This document shows, in pieces, positions 35,964 to 45,301 of a DNA stretch of 49,677 bases. How positions within the stretch are numbered: position 1 is the first letter of the stretch; each line of letters starts with the position of its first letter. The notes under the pieces were generated by a model, which worked only from the letters and a program-made list of their open reading frames with translations, was not told where the DNA came from and searched no databases. The stretch covers positions 1 to 49,677 of the forward strand of contig CAZSDU010000022.1 in assembly GCA_964605775.1 (NCBI GenBank), in the 5' to 3' direction. The DNA is from CAZSDU01 sp964605775 (GTDB lineage: Bacteria; Bacteroidota; Bacteroidia; Bacteroidales; FEN-979). Both the position numbers and the translations under genes were made by a program.

Positions 35964-35971
35964 CAAAAGTA
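35964..35971 (-). promoter_or_regulatory. -7 box (TACTTTTG on the minus strand) for the hypothetical gene at 34505-35944
   Basis: The plus-strand sequence CAAAAGTA is an exact reverse-strand TAnnTTTG match 19 bp upstream of the start codon. Confidence 0.5.
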
Positions 35972-36001
35972 AGCATTTGATTTTTTCTCAGATATTATTT
36001 T

Positions 36002-36009
36002 TACATTTG
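36002..36009 (+). promoter_or_regulatory. -7 box (TACATTTG) for the RND efflux operon
   Basis: An exact TAnnTTTG match 44 bp upstream of the first possible start codon at 36054. It lies 30 bp from the divergent box at 35964-35971, making a compact divergent promoter pair. Confidence 0.5.
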
Positions 36010-36053
36010 AAAATAAAAACAGTCATTTCATCTTCTCCAAATCGGTAATTATT

Positions 36054-37229
36054 ATGAATCGACATCTGACCATGAAAAGTATTTTTTTCATTCTATTCCT
36101 CAGTATTTCAATCTTGGTCAATCCGGGATGCAGCAACAAGAAAAAGCAGGAAATCAAGCCTCCAGCGTTAAAAGTGATGGAAATCAAGGGAACAAGAGTG
36201 CCGGTTTCCCTTGAAATGATCGGTCAGGCAGTGGGAATACCTACCATTGAGATCCGTGCCAGAGTTGCCGGATACCTCCAAAACTGGTCCTTCAAGGAAG
36301 GTTCTATCGTAAAAAAAGGGCAGCGGCTTTTTACGATTGAACAGAATGAATACATCAACAGCAAAAATTTTGCAGAAGCCGATCTGGAGAATAAAATAGC
36401 GGCCTGGGAAAAGGCCAAACTGGATGTGATCCGATTGAAGCCCCTACTGTCGACGAATGCCATCAGCCAGAATGATTACGATAAAGCAGTCACCACTGAG
36501 TTACAGGATCGCGCTTCGGTAGCCAGTTCCAGGGCTAACCTGGAAACTGCCAAACTGAACCTCTCCTATACCATCATGGAATCTCCCATCACCGGGTATA
36601 TCGGGGCCTGTAATGTACGACCCGGTAATCTTGTGGGCAAGGGAGAGTCTACACTTTTATCCACTGTTTCCGCAGTGGATCCCATCTATGTCAATTTCCA
36701 GATGAATGAAAACGATTACCTGAAAATCATCCGTTACTGGGACCAGCACAGGGATATGTTTAAAGATAAAAAAGATATTTTCAAGGTTTATCTGACCCTT
36801 TCTGATAATCAGCCATATGATCATGCAGGAGTGATAGACTTCATAGACCGCGACATCAATTCCGCTACAGGGACCATTGCATTAAGGGCAGTATTTAAAA
36901 ATCCCAGCGGACTGATTAAACCCGGGAATTTTGCCAAAGTAAACCTGATCCTGATGGAGGAAGAGAACGGTATCCTTATTCCCCAAGCTGCAACCACACA
37001 GATACAGGGGAAGAACTTTGCATTCCTGGTTGACAAGGACAACAAGGTAACACGGATTCCTGTCATACTGGGCAGGGCCATCGGGTCAACGTATATTGTT
37101 GGCAATGGTCTTAAGATCGGAGACCGTATCATGCTCGAAGGATTCCAGAAGTTCCAGGATGGGATGCAGATAAAACCCATAATGGTTCCTGATACCCTTC
37201 GCGTTCCGGAGAATCTTGAAAAGAAATAG
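36054..37229 (+). CDS. RND efflux periplasmic adaptor (membrane fusion protein), lipoprotein
   Basis: The protein has 391 residues. The lipoprotein signal ends in LVNPGC followed by SNKKK; a start at 36072 gives the neater signal peptide. The barrel-sandwich/lipoyl half-motif GYLQNWSFKEGSIVKKGQ is followed by an alpha-hairpin (NFAEADLENKIAAWEKAKLD onwards) and the second lipoyl half (YTIMESPITGYIGACNVRPG). The beta-barrel and membrane-proximal domains contain GNGLKIGDRIMLEGFQKFQDG. This is the AcrA/MexA type of adaptor that bridges the pump and the outer-membrane channel encoded next. Substrates cannot be deduced. Confidence 0.94.
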   Translation: MNRHLTMKSIFFILFLSISILVNPGCSNKKKQEIKPPALKVMEIKGTRVPVSLEMIGQAVGIPTIEIRARVAGYLQNWSFKEGSIVKKGQRLFTIEQNEYINSKNFAEADLENKIAAWEKAKLDVIRLKPLLSTNAISQNDYDKAVTTELQDRASVASSRANLETAKLNLSYTIMESPITGYIGACNVRPGNLVGKGESTLLSTVSAVDPIYVNFQMNENDYLKIIRYWDQHRDMFKDKKDIFKVYLTLSDNQPYDHAGVIDFIDRDINSATGTIALRAVFKNPSGLIKPGNFAKVNLILMEEENGILIPQAATTQIQGKNFAFLVDKDNKVTRIPVILGRAIGSTYIVGNGLKIGDRIMLEGFQKFQDGMQIKPIMVPDTLRVPENLEKK

Positions 37230-37257
37230 CATAACAGCGAAATAGTAAAATGGCAAA

Positions 37258-37310
37258 AATTCGTATATCGTAAATCCTGCCTGCCAGTTGGCTGGCATAA
37301 ATCGTAAATT
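37258..37310. repeat. REP-like palindromic repeat abutting the RND pump start codon
   Basis: The 9-mer ATCGTAAAT occurs at 37267-37275 and 37301-37309, exactly 34 bp apart. Between them is CCTGCCTGCCAGTTGGCTGGCATA, able to form a TGCCA/TGGCA hairpin. The element ends one base before the ATG at 37311. A near copy with the same 34-bp spacing lies at 40460-40505. Confidence 0.8.
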
Positions 37311-40300
37311 ATGTTGCAGTCCTTTATCACCCGTCCGATCCTTTCCTCCGTAATCGCGATACTCATTGCCATGGTTGGAATATTGAGCATGCTTACCCTG
37401 CCCATTTCCCAGTATCCGAATGTTGTTCCGCCGACCATCCAGGTCTCAGCTTATTACCCTGGCGCTAATGCTGAAGATGTCCAAAAAACCGTGTCCGTTC
37501 CCCTGGAAGAGCAGATCAATGGGGTGGATCACATGACCTACATGACCTCTCAGTGCGCCAACGATGGATCCTGCAATATTACCGTCTATTTTGAAGTAGG
37601 AACTGATCCCGATATGGCGACGGTCAATGTTCAGAACCGTACTCAGCGTGCAATGAATGTTCTCCCCCCAGAAGTTATTCAGGGTGGAGTAACCGTAATG
37701 AAGAAATCACCCAGTATTTTATTGCTTTATTCTCTTGTTTCCAGTGATACGGCATACGACACCAAGTTTCTAGCGAATTATCTCAACATCAATATTGTCA
37801 ATGTGCTGAAACGTATCAATGGGGTGGGTGATGTTAACCTTTTCGGTGGTGATGATTATGCCATGCGCTTATGGCTGAATCCTGAAAGGATGGCCGGATA
37901 TGGGATAACTGTTGAAGATGTACAGTCAGCCATCAAGGACCAGAACGTTCAGGCTGCGGCAGGACAAATCGGTAAAAACCCTGCAGCCGATGGCCAGGAG
38001 ATGTCGATCATGCTAAGGGTACAGGGACGCCTTGTCAATGAAAAGCAGTTTGCCGACATCATTGTGAAATCAAATAAGGACGGTTCCCTTGTCAGAATGA
38101 AAGATATTGCCAGGGTAGAACTTGGGATGAAAACGTATGATGCAAATGGTCGTCTGAACGGAAAAAATGCTCCGGCCATCGCGGTTTATCAGTCACCCGG
38201 TTCAAATGCCGTAGCGGTAAGAAATGAATGTGATGCTACGATGAATGAGCTGGCCAAACAGTTTCCGGAAGGCATCACGTTTGAGAAAGGACTGGACACC
38301 GTAGAATTTGTTTCAGCATCCATCGATGAAGTGATCAAAACACTCTTAGAAGCCTTTTTCCTGGTATTTATCGTGGTATTCATCTTTTTGCAGGACTGGA
38401 GGGCCACGCTAATTCCTGCGATCACTGTTCCGGTTTCACTGGTCGGAGCGCTTGCAGCCTTTGCCTTCCTTGGTTTTTCCATCAATATGCTCACGCTTTT
38501 TGCCCTGGTTCTGGCCATCGGCATTGTTGTGGACGACGCCATTGTGGTACTGGAGGCAGTTCAGGAAAAGATTGATACGGAGGGCCTCAGTCCACTTGAA
38601 GCGACCAAACAAACCATGCGTGAAATCACCGGAGCCATCCTTACCATCACCATGGTTCTTTGCGCGGTATTTGTTCCTGTTTCATTCCTTGGCGGAACCA
38701 CCGGTGTCATGTACAAGCAATTCGCCCTGACCCTTATTTCTTCTATCCTTATTTCTGCGGTTCTTGCTTTGACGCTCACCCCTCCCCTTTGCGTTATTCT
38801 ACTGAAACCGAAGAGAGAGAAAAAAGGCTTACTTGGGAAATTCTTCAAAGGATTTGACCAGGGATTTGGGAAAACCACTCATACTTACATCAGAATTGTC
38901 GAAAATTTCACCCATCATCTTTACCGGCCGGTAATGTTTCTGTCGCTGATCACTGTCTTATGCATCTTTGTCATGAAGTTTCTTCCCAGTGGGTTTTTAC
39001 CTTCGGAAGACCAGGGATACTTTTTTATCAATATTTCCACCCCAAAAGCATACTCACTGGAGAAAACAGATGCTGTGATGCGTCAGGTTGAAGCCATACT
39101 GGCGAAGACAGAAGGAGTGGAATCCTATACCACCATCCCCGGGTACAGCATCCTTGACAATTCGGTCAGCACTACCAACGGAATGGCTTTCGTTAAACTG
39201 AAGAACTGGGAGGAAAGGAGTGTGGACTCCTTGCATGCCGAGCGTATCATTCAGCGTGTTCAGGCTCAGTTTAATCATATTGCCGGAGGTATATGCATGG
39301 CATTTAATGCCCCTGCTATTTCCGGTCTTGGAAAAACCGGAGGTTTGGAACTTCAGTTGGAAGACAGATCGGGCGCCGGTCTTGAAAAAATGACCGAGGT
39401 GATCAGGAACTTCTATGCTGAGGCATCAAAACGAAAAGAGTTTTCAAATTTATTCTCCTCATTCCGTACCGACATACCCCAGCTCAACCTTACTGTTGAT
39501 AAGGAAAAAGCCAAGACCATGGGGGTTCCTGTCAACAGCATCTATCAGACCCTTCAGTTTCTTTTCGGAAGTTATTATGTCAATGATTTCAACAAATTTG
39601 GAAAATCATACCGTGTGATTGTTCAGGCCGATGCCATTTACAGAGCCAACAAGGAAGATATCAGTAAAATTTATGTAAAAAGCAATGCAGGTAACATGGT
39701 GCCATTGGGTACCCTGGTCAGCATAGAGCCGACACAGGGGCCAGATGTTGTGAAGCGTTTTAACCTGTATAGTTCTGCTGATTTTACTGTTGGTATTCCT
39801 CCCAACGGGTCAACCGGAGAGGGAATTGAAGCGATGAAGGAAGTAGCCTCGAAAACCCTGCCCTATGGTTTCGGTTATGAATATTCAGGGATGACCCGTG
39901 AAGAGATTACATCGGGTGGACAAGCGCCTTATATTTTCACCCTTTGTTTTGTTTTCGTATATTTTCTGCTGGCCGCAAAATATGAGAGCTGGCTGCTGCC
40001 CATCCCTGTCCTGCTGGCCATACCTTTCGGCGTATTTGGCGCCTTTGGACTACAGTGGGCAAGGGGATTACAGAATAATATTTATGCACAGATAGGCTTG
40101 ATCATGCTCATCGGACTGGTGGCAAAAAATGCCATCCTCATCGTGGAATTTGCCAAACTTAAACATGATGGAGGGATGCCCTTGTTTGATGCGGCGCGGG
40201 AAGGAGCCAGATTGCGTTTCCGGCCTATCCTCATGACTTCCTTTGCCTTTATTTTAGGGGTGGTCCCCCTGCTGATCGCCAGTGGAGCCGGAGCGGCCAG

Positions 40301-40442
40301 CCGTCATGCACTGGGTACCTCTGTTTTTGGCGGGATGCTCATGGCGACAATATGCGGCGTTATGGTTGTTCCATCTCTTTATGTTGCGTTCCAAAAAATC
40401 GAGAACCGGATAAAGAAAAAAGGCAATGAAGCAGTGAAATAG
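37311..40442 (+). CDS. RND multidrug efflux pump, inner-membrane subunit (AcrB/HAE1 family)
   Basis: The 1043-residue protein is close to AcrB (1049). It starts SFITRPILSSVIAILIAMVG and has twelve membrane helices and two large periplasmic loops. The proton-relay residues are present: Asp408-Asp409 in GIVVDDAIVVLE (helix 4) and Lys939 in GLVAKNAILIVEF (helix 10). The motif LPSGFLPSEDQGYFF before the second periplasmic domain is family-typical. It exports drugs or other hydrophobic compounds using the proton gradient, with the adaptor upstream and the channel downstream. A REP-like repeat sits between adaptor and pump at the start codon. Confidence 0.97.
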   Translation: MLQSFITRPILSSVIAILIAMVGILSMLTLPISQYPNVVPPTIQVSAYYPGANAEDVQKTVSVPLEEQINGVDHMTYMTSQCANDGSCNITVYFEVGTDPDMATVNVQNRTQRAMNVLPPEVIQGGVTVMKKSPSILLLYSLVSSDTAYDTKFLANYLNINIVNVLKRINGVGDVNLFGGDDYAMRLWLNPERMAGYGITVEDVQSAIKDQNVQAAAGQIGKNPAADGQEMSIMLRVQGRLVNEKQFADIIVKSNKDGSLVRMKDIARVELGMKTYDANGRLNGKNAPAIAVYQSPGSNAVAVRNECDATMNELAKQFPEGITFEKGLDTVEFVSASIDEVIKTLLEAFFLVFIVVFIFLQDWRATLIPAITVPVSLVGALAAFAFLGFSINMLTLFALVLAIGIVVDDAIVVLEAVQEKIDTEGLSPLEATKQTMREITGAILTITMVLCAVFVPVSFLGGTTGVMYKQFALTLISSILISAVLALTLTPPLCVILLKPKREKKGLLGKFFKGFDQGFGKTTHTYIRIVENFTHHLYRPVMFLSLITVLCIFVMKFLPSGFLPSEDQGYFFINISTPKAYSLEKTDAVMRQVEAILAKTEGVESYTTIPGYSILDNSVSTTNGMAFVKLKNWEERSVDSLHAERIIQRVQAQFNHIAGGICMAFNAPAISGLGKTGGLELQLEDRSGAGLEKMTEVIRNFYAEASKRKEFSNLFSSFRTDIPQLNLTVDKEKAKTMGVPVNSIYQTLQFLFGSYYVNDFNKFGKSYRVIVQADAIYRANKEDISKIYVKSNAGNMVPLGTLVSIEPTQGPDVVKRFNLYSSADFTVGIPPNGSTGEGIEAMKEVASKTLPYGFGYEYSGMTREEITSGGQAPYIFTLCFVFVYFLLAAKYESWLLPIPVLLAIPFGVFGAFGLQWARGLQNNIYAQIGLIMLIGLVAKNAILIVEFAKLKHDGGMPLFDAAREGARLRFRPILMTSFAFILGVVPLLIASGAGAASRHALGTSVFGGMLMATICGVMVVPSLYVAFQKIENRIKKKGNEAVK

Positions 40443-40459
40443 GAAAACTAAAAAATCTG

Positions 40460-40505
40460 AAATCGTAAATCCTGCCTGCCGTCAGGCAGGCGTAAATCGT
40501 AAATA
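40460..40505. repeat. REP-like palindromic repeat abutting the outer-membrane channel start codon
   Basis: ATCGTAAAT occurs at 40462-40470 and 40496-40504, again 34 bp apart. It encloses CCTGCCTG-CCGT-CAGGCAGG, a perfect 8-bp hairpin with a 4-nt loop. It ends 4 bp before the ATG at 40509 and lies between pump and channel genes. Confidence 0.85.
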
Positions 40506-40508
40506 TAT

Positions 40509-41867
40509 ATGGTCCTAAAATATTTCAAACTCACCTGCCTGCTTCTTCTGCTCCCGGTATTTCTTACCCTTAGCTGTAAAGTTGGGCCAAACTATAAAAA
40601 GCCAATTGTTCAGACAGATAGTCTGTTCCGGTTTGCCAGCAGTTCGGATACCAACTGTCTGGCCAACATTGAATGGGTAAAACTGTTTAAAGACACTGTC
40701 TTACAGGGTCTTGTAAAGACAGGTTTACAGAACAACTACGATGTCCGGATTGCCTTTTCACGGATTGAGCAGGCTAAAGCCAGTTTTAAAATCGAACGGG
40801 GCAAGCAATGGCCACAGTTATCGGCTCAGGGTCAGGCGGCCTATCAGGAACCCGGAACGCCAGGAAACACTTCATATTCAGCCATGGCAGGCATAAGCTG
40901 GGAAATTGATCTCTGGGGAAAACTACGCCGATCAAAGGAAGCAGCACGCGCTAACCTGTTCAGCCAAGTCGCTTACCAGCAATCGGTGCGAATCATGCTA
41001 ATATATAATATCGTCGACAGTTATTTTAATTTGCTGGAATATGATAATGAACTCAGGATCATCCACGAAAATATCCTTATCAGGCAGCAATCGCTCAACC
41101 TGGTAAAAGCCAAACTCATTGCAGGTACTGCTTCAGGTCTGGTGGTTGCCCAGGCACAGGCAGAACTGGCTTTGGCACAGACTGAAGTCCCAAAACTGGA
41201 AAAGCTGATCGGACAAGAAGAAAATTACCTGAGTACTTTGCTTGGGGAGGCTCCCAAATCCATTAAACGGGGAAGGCCGATGCTTGATCAGATCAATATA
41301 CCTAAGATCCAAACACCGGGACTTCCTTCAGCGCTGATTGTACGCAGGCCGGATATCATCATGGCAGAGCAGTCACTGGTGGCCGCCAATGCCAACATCG
41401 GTGTCGCCCGCGCCATGATGCTTCCATCGCTCAGCATCTCCGGCAATGTCGGAGCTATTTTCAACCCCACTACCCTGGCCTATAACGCACTGGGAAATCT
41501 GATTGCTCCAATTTTCGGCGGAGGACAACTCAGGGCCGGAGTTAAAAAAGCACAAGCCTATAAACAGGAAATTCTTTACACTTATTTGCAAACCATCAAC
41601 AATTCCCTCAAAGAAGTTTCAAATGCATTGCTTGAAGTTGAAAAACAGAAAGAGATCGTCAAAAGTCAACAAACAACGGTCAATGCCGCGCAAACTGCTT
41701 TTGATCTCTCCAATCAATTGTACAATGCAGGGTATGCCAGCTATCTGGATGTGATTCAGGCACAAACCCTGCTATTCTCTGCACAGCTTAACCTTTCCAT
41801 GGCACAAAGCAATGAACTGACTTCCATGGTGAGCCTATACACTGCTTTGGGAGGAGGTTGGAAATAA
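40509..41867 (+). CDS. RND efflux outer-membrane channel (TolC/OprM/NodT family lipoprotein)
   Basis: The protein has 452 residues. The lipoprotein signal ends in FLTLSC (Cys23), followed at once by KVGPNYKKP, the standard NodT-type opening. Two outer-membrane efflux repeats are visible, with WEIDLWGKLRRSKEAARANL in the first and RRPDIIMAEQSLVAANANIG in the second. It forms the trimeric exit duct of the tripartite pump. The start lies directly behind a REP-like repeat. Confidence 0.95.
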   Translation: MVLKYFKLTCLLLLLPVFLTLSCKVGPNYKKPIVQTDSLFRFASSSDTNCLANIEWVKLFKDTVLQGLVKTGLQNNYDVRIAFSRIEQAKASFKIERGKQWPQLSAQGQAAYQEPGTPGNTSYSAMAGISWEIDLWGKLRRSKEAARANLFSQVAYQQSVRIMLIYNIVDSYFNLLEYDNELRIIHENILIRQQSLNLVKAKLIAGTASGLVVAQAQAELALAQTEVPKLEKLIGQEENYLSTLLGEAPKSIKRGRPMLDQINIPKIQTPGLPSALIVRRPDIIMAEQSLVAANANIGVARAMMLPSLSISGNVGAIFNPTTLAYNALGNLIAPIFGGGQLRAGVKKAQAYKQEILYTYLQTINNSLKEVSNALLEVEKQKEIVKSQQTTVNAAQTAFDLSNQLYNAGYASYLDVIQAQTLLFSAQLNLSMAQSNELTSMVSLYTALGGGWK

Positions 41868-41915
41868 TCCAGCTGAGAAAAAAGTGACAACAGGCATTCA
41901 ATTATTTAAATGATT

Positions 41916-43061
41916 ATGAAAAACAAGCTCATTCAAATATTCTTTATCCTATTTCTTGTTTTCAGCTTTTCTGACCTTCTTGCACAAAATAATGCCGATA
42001 CCCTTACCAATGAAGTTAAAGCAAAAATTTTCAACAAATTAAAAAATTTCACTTTCGGATTTTATGTGGATGTGTATTACAACATGACCCTTCACAGCAA
42101 GTACGACACTTCAAGCATTGTTCCTTTTTCCGCAAACTGCCCCGTCCAGAACCAGATCCGTCTGAATCTCGCAGCGCTGGAAATCTATTATAATGCCGAA
42201 AAAGTCAGAGGGAAACTAGTCATTCAGTACGGGGATGCACCTAACCTGCTGGCTACACCAAATGCCCAGTTCATTAAAAACCTCCGACAGGCCAATTTTG
42301 GTTTTAAAATCATTAAAAACCTTTGGCTGGATTTCGGTTATATTCTCAATCCGGTCGGATATGAATCTTCCTGGCCCGTCATCAATCAAATCACTACCGT
42401 GACCATCGGAGGATATTATGAACCCGGAAGTGTGCTTGGGGTTAAACTGTCCTACCAATTTACACCCAAACTTAATGGGGGAATCTTATTTGGAAATCCT
42501 TACTCCGTAGCTTACGCAAAAAACACACATATGGCAGGGATGGTTTTTCTTACTTATCGCCCGAATGAAAAAATTAATATCACCTATAACAATTTCTTTG
42601 GGAACCAGGCTTTAATAGATGCCGACATCAACAATAACATTTTATATAATAACCTGATCGTTTCCTATAATCCCATCAAACAAATTTCCTTAGTCGGGGA
42701 ATTTGATTACGCCGCACAAACCAACTCAAGATTGGCTCCGGATACCAATAAAACTGCCTGCATGTTCTCTGGATTCCTGCAGGCAAAATTCAATATTTCT
42801 AACCATTTTTCACTGACCACCAGGTATGAATTCCTGAATGATCCGGATGGTTTTCTGACCGGAGTTTATCATTTCAAAGGAAAATCCCGCGGACTGTTAA
42901 CCAATGGCCTGACGGTACAATTTGAATACAAACCGATCAGTTTTGGATATATCCGTATAGAGTATCGTTACCTTAATGCCAACACGGGAAATAATGTTTT
43001 TCACGACAATACCAGTGATAACCTTCAATCCATCTTATTTTCAACCGGAGTTAGATTCTGA
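41916..43061 (+). CDS. Outer-membrane beta-barrel porin, BBP2/OmpL-like
   Basis: The protein has about 381 residues; an in-frame ATG two codons earlier (41910) is possible. The signal peptide ends near DLLAQ. The mature chain has alternating aromatic beta-strands, with NFTFGFYVDVYYNMTLHSKY at the start, a KVRGKLVIQYGDAPNL strand pair, and LWLDFGYILNPVGYESSWPV, the mark of BBP2-type porins, with an aromatic-rich barrel to the C-terminal GVRF. It follows the efflux channel by 48 nt with no terminator, and its last base is the A of the next ATG. Its cargo is unknown. Confidence 0.8.
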   Translation: MKNKLIQIFFILFLVFSFSDLLAQNNADTLTNEVKAKIFNKLKNFTFGFYVDVYYNMTLHSKYDTSSIVPFSANCPVQNQIRLNLAALEIYYNAEKVRGKLVIQYGDAPNLLATPNAQFIKNLRQANFGFKIIKNLWLDFGYILNPVGYESSWPVINQITTVTIGGYYEPGSVLGVKLSYQFTPKLNGGILFGNPYSVAYAKNTHMAGMVFLTYRPNEKINITYNNFFGNQALIDADINNNILYNNLIVSYNPIKQISLVGEFDYAAQTNSRLAPDTNKTACMFSGFLQAKFNISNHFSLTTRYEFLNDPDGFLTGVYHFKGKSRGLLTNGLTVQFEYKPISFGYIRIEYRYLNANTGNNVFHDNTSDNLQSILFSTGVRF

Positions 43062-45301
43062 TGATAACACGAAAAGAGATAGAAAAGAGATACAGCCGGA
43101 TATGTGAACATATTTTCAATCAGGAAGTCAAGCCTGCCCTGGATGAACTGTCGGAATTCCTGAAATTCAGCGCTCCATCCGATTATTATTATCAAATGGA
43201 AACCCTTTCCGACAATTACCGGAATTTACTTGCTTATGCCTTCGATGGTTATCAGGATCCTGAGCAATCCAATATCCTGAATAACCTAAGCGCCTCCGTT
43301 TTATCCATTGCCGATGAGATCAGACTTACCCTTATGGAACGTGAATTGCCCGCCAGAATACAGGACAGAATTCGTCTGACCAGAGATTTCGGAGAGGATC
43401 CGCTCACCATTACCACACGGATTGAAGAAGTTTTTTTTCATCATGAGGTCAATAAACTGATCGAGGAAACCGAGCTTTCCGGTGAGATATCCGCAGATTC
43501 TGTCCGGATCAGGGAAAAATTAATGGATGCCGTTTTCAGACTTTTCTGGTTGACAGGGAAATTTGAAGATACCTACGCTGACCTTTTTCGAAAAATCAAC
43601 CGTTCCTCTGGCCTTCAATGGCATGAAAAATGTCTGATGGTCAGCGCCCTCACCTTAAGCCTGGTTCGATGTTTCGATCCCCTGAAACTGATCATCCTGA
43701 TGGAGTTTGCCGAAAGTCATGAGAACCACGTCTATCAGAGAGCCCTCACCGGGACCCTCATTGGACTCATGATCTACGACCGCCGGATACTGTACTATCC
43801 GGAACTGATTAAAAAGATTGAAAGTCTTCAGGAAGCAGAACATGTCCCCGATGATATTGAGTTCATCCTGATGCAAATTTTACAGGCCAGAGAAACAGAA
43901 AAGATCACCCGGGAATTTGAAGAAGAAGTCCTTCCTGACATGAAAAAAATGATGCCCCGCATTGAGGACAAACTTCAACTGGAAGAAATCGGAGAGGAAG
44001 ATGACCCAGAGGGATATAATCCGAAATGGAAAGGTTTGGTGGATGAAGTTCCAGGTTTGCTGGAGAAAATCGAAAAATTTTCGAAAATGCAGATGGAAGG
44101 AGCAGACGTATTCATGAGCACCTTCCAACTGTTAAAACGATTTGATTTCTTCAGCAGCATGAGCAACTGGTTTGTTCCTTTTTACAGGGATCATCCCGGA
44201 ATCCACAAACCTGAAACCGGACAGCATGAAATCAACCTCAGGTTGATTGAAAGCCTGGAAAAAGCTTTTTACATCTGCAATTCCGACAAATATTCTTTTA
44301 CCCTGAATTTTCAGACGATCCCGACTCAGCAGCGCAGTATGATAGTAACTAATTTCGAGGCAGAGTTCGCGCAGATGAAAGAAATGGCCTCTGAGGAGCA
44401 ACTGCTTGATCAAACCCTTCAATCCAATGCGGTTTTCATCCAATATATCCAGGATCTTTATCGTTTTTATAAGTTATTTCCCTCAAAAAATGAATTTGAC
44501 GATCTCTTCCAGATGAATTTCGAATTCCATAAACTGAATTTCCATACTCGATTTTTTGAAAAGAAAGGATTTAAGGAAAAACTTGCCTCGTTTTATTTCG
44601 ATAATGAACATTATCTGAATGCCATCTCGGTTTATGAATCCATCCTGGCCATTCCGCCTCCAAAAGGTGAATACTATGAAAAAACCGCGTATTGTTACCA
44701 AAAACTCGGCCGGTACAAAAAAGCCATTGATTGCTATAAAATGGCTGAATTATTCGATTCCGACCGCCTCTGGATACTTAAGAAGATGGCCTGGTGCAGC
44801 ATGAAACTGAAAGATTATGCATCGGCGCTTGGTTTTTATAAGGAGGCTTCCACCCTTCAACCCGATGACCTTCATCTCTCCACTCAGATTGCGCAATGCT
44901 GCCTGAATCTTAAAGACTTTGAACAAGCGTTGAAATTCTATTCCAAAGTCAGCTTTTTCAAACCGGGGGATATGAAAATATTACGCCCCATTGCCTATTG
45001 CCATTTCCTGATGGGAAAACTTGACCAGGCTGAGGAGTGCTATACGGAACTCCTTTCCAATCTGGCCAATCCTTCTGCCTACGACCTGATGAACGCCGGC
45101 CATATTCAACTGTGTTCAGGAAACCGAAAAAAAGCGTTGGCCCTTTACCGGAAAAGCATGACTAATCCATCCATAAGCCAGGAGAACCTGATCGCTGCCT
45201 TCGATGAAGATGTCCCCTACCTGATTGCAAACGGTATTCCGGCAAAAGAGATCCCATTGATTAAAGATTACCTGCTTTATCAAAGAAATCCGGAATCATG
45301 A
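43061..45301 (+). CDS. TPR-repeat protein, cytosolic (746 aa)
   Basis: There is no signal peptide and no membrane helix. Residues 1-290 or so are predicted helical. An acidic segment occurs near 305-325 (LEEIGEEDDPEGYNPKW). Several TPRs lie at about 515-695, for example YYEKTAYCYQKLGRYKKAID, LGFYKEASTLQPDDLHLSTQ and GKLDQAEECYTELLSNLANP. Its start overlaps the porin stop by 1 bp (TGATG) and its stop overlaps the next start by 4 bp (ATGA), so all three genes are translationally coupled. The function is unknown; TPRs suggest an assembly or scaffold role. No family name can be given for the N-terminal half. Confidence 0.85.
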   Translation: MITRKEIEKRYSRICEHIFNQEVKPALDELSEFLKFSAPSDYYYQMETLSDNYRNLLAYAFDGYQDPEQSNILNNLSASVLSIADEIRLTLMERELPARIQDRIRLTRDFGEDPLTITTRIEEVFFHHEVNKLIEETELSGEISADSVRIREKLMDAVFRLFWLTGKFEDTYADLFRKINRSSGLQWHEKCLMVSALTLSLVRCFDPLKLIILMEFAESHENHVYQRALTGTLIGLMIYDRRILYYPELIKKIESLQEAEHVPDDIEFILMQILQARETEKITREFEEEVLPDMKKMMPRIEDKLQLEEIGEEDDPEGYNPKWKGLVDEVPGLLEKIEKFSKMQMEGADVFMSTFQLLKRFDFFSSMSNWFVPFYRDHPGIHKPETGQHEINLRLIESLEKAFYICNSDKYSFTLNFQTIPTQQRSMIVTNFEAEFAQMKEMASEEQLLDQTLQSNAVFIQYIQDLYRFYKLFPSKNEFDDLFQMNFEFHKLNFHTRFFEKKGFKEKLASFYFDNEHYLNAISVYESILAIPPPKGEYYEKTAYCYQKLGRYKKAIDCYKMAELFDSDRLWILKKMAWCSMKLKDYASALGFYKEASTLQPDDLHLSTQIAQCCLNLKDFEQALKFYSKVSFFKPGDMKILRPIAYCHFLMGKLDQAEECYTELLSNLANPSAYDLMNAGHIQLCSGNRKKALALYRKSMTNPSISQENLIAAFDEDVPYLIANGIPAKEIPLIKDYLLYQRNPES

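Noticed and set aside
37258..40505. ATCGTAAAT repeats as a CRISPR array
   Set aside because: There are only two repeat units per site, the sites are 3 kb apart, the interior is a shared hairpin rather than variable spacers, and no cas genes are present.
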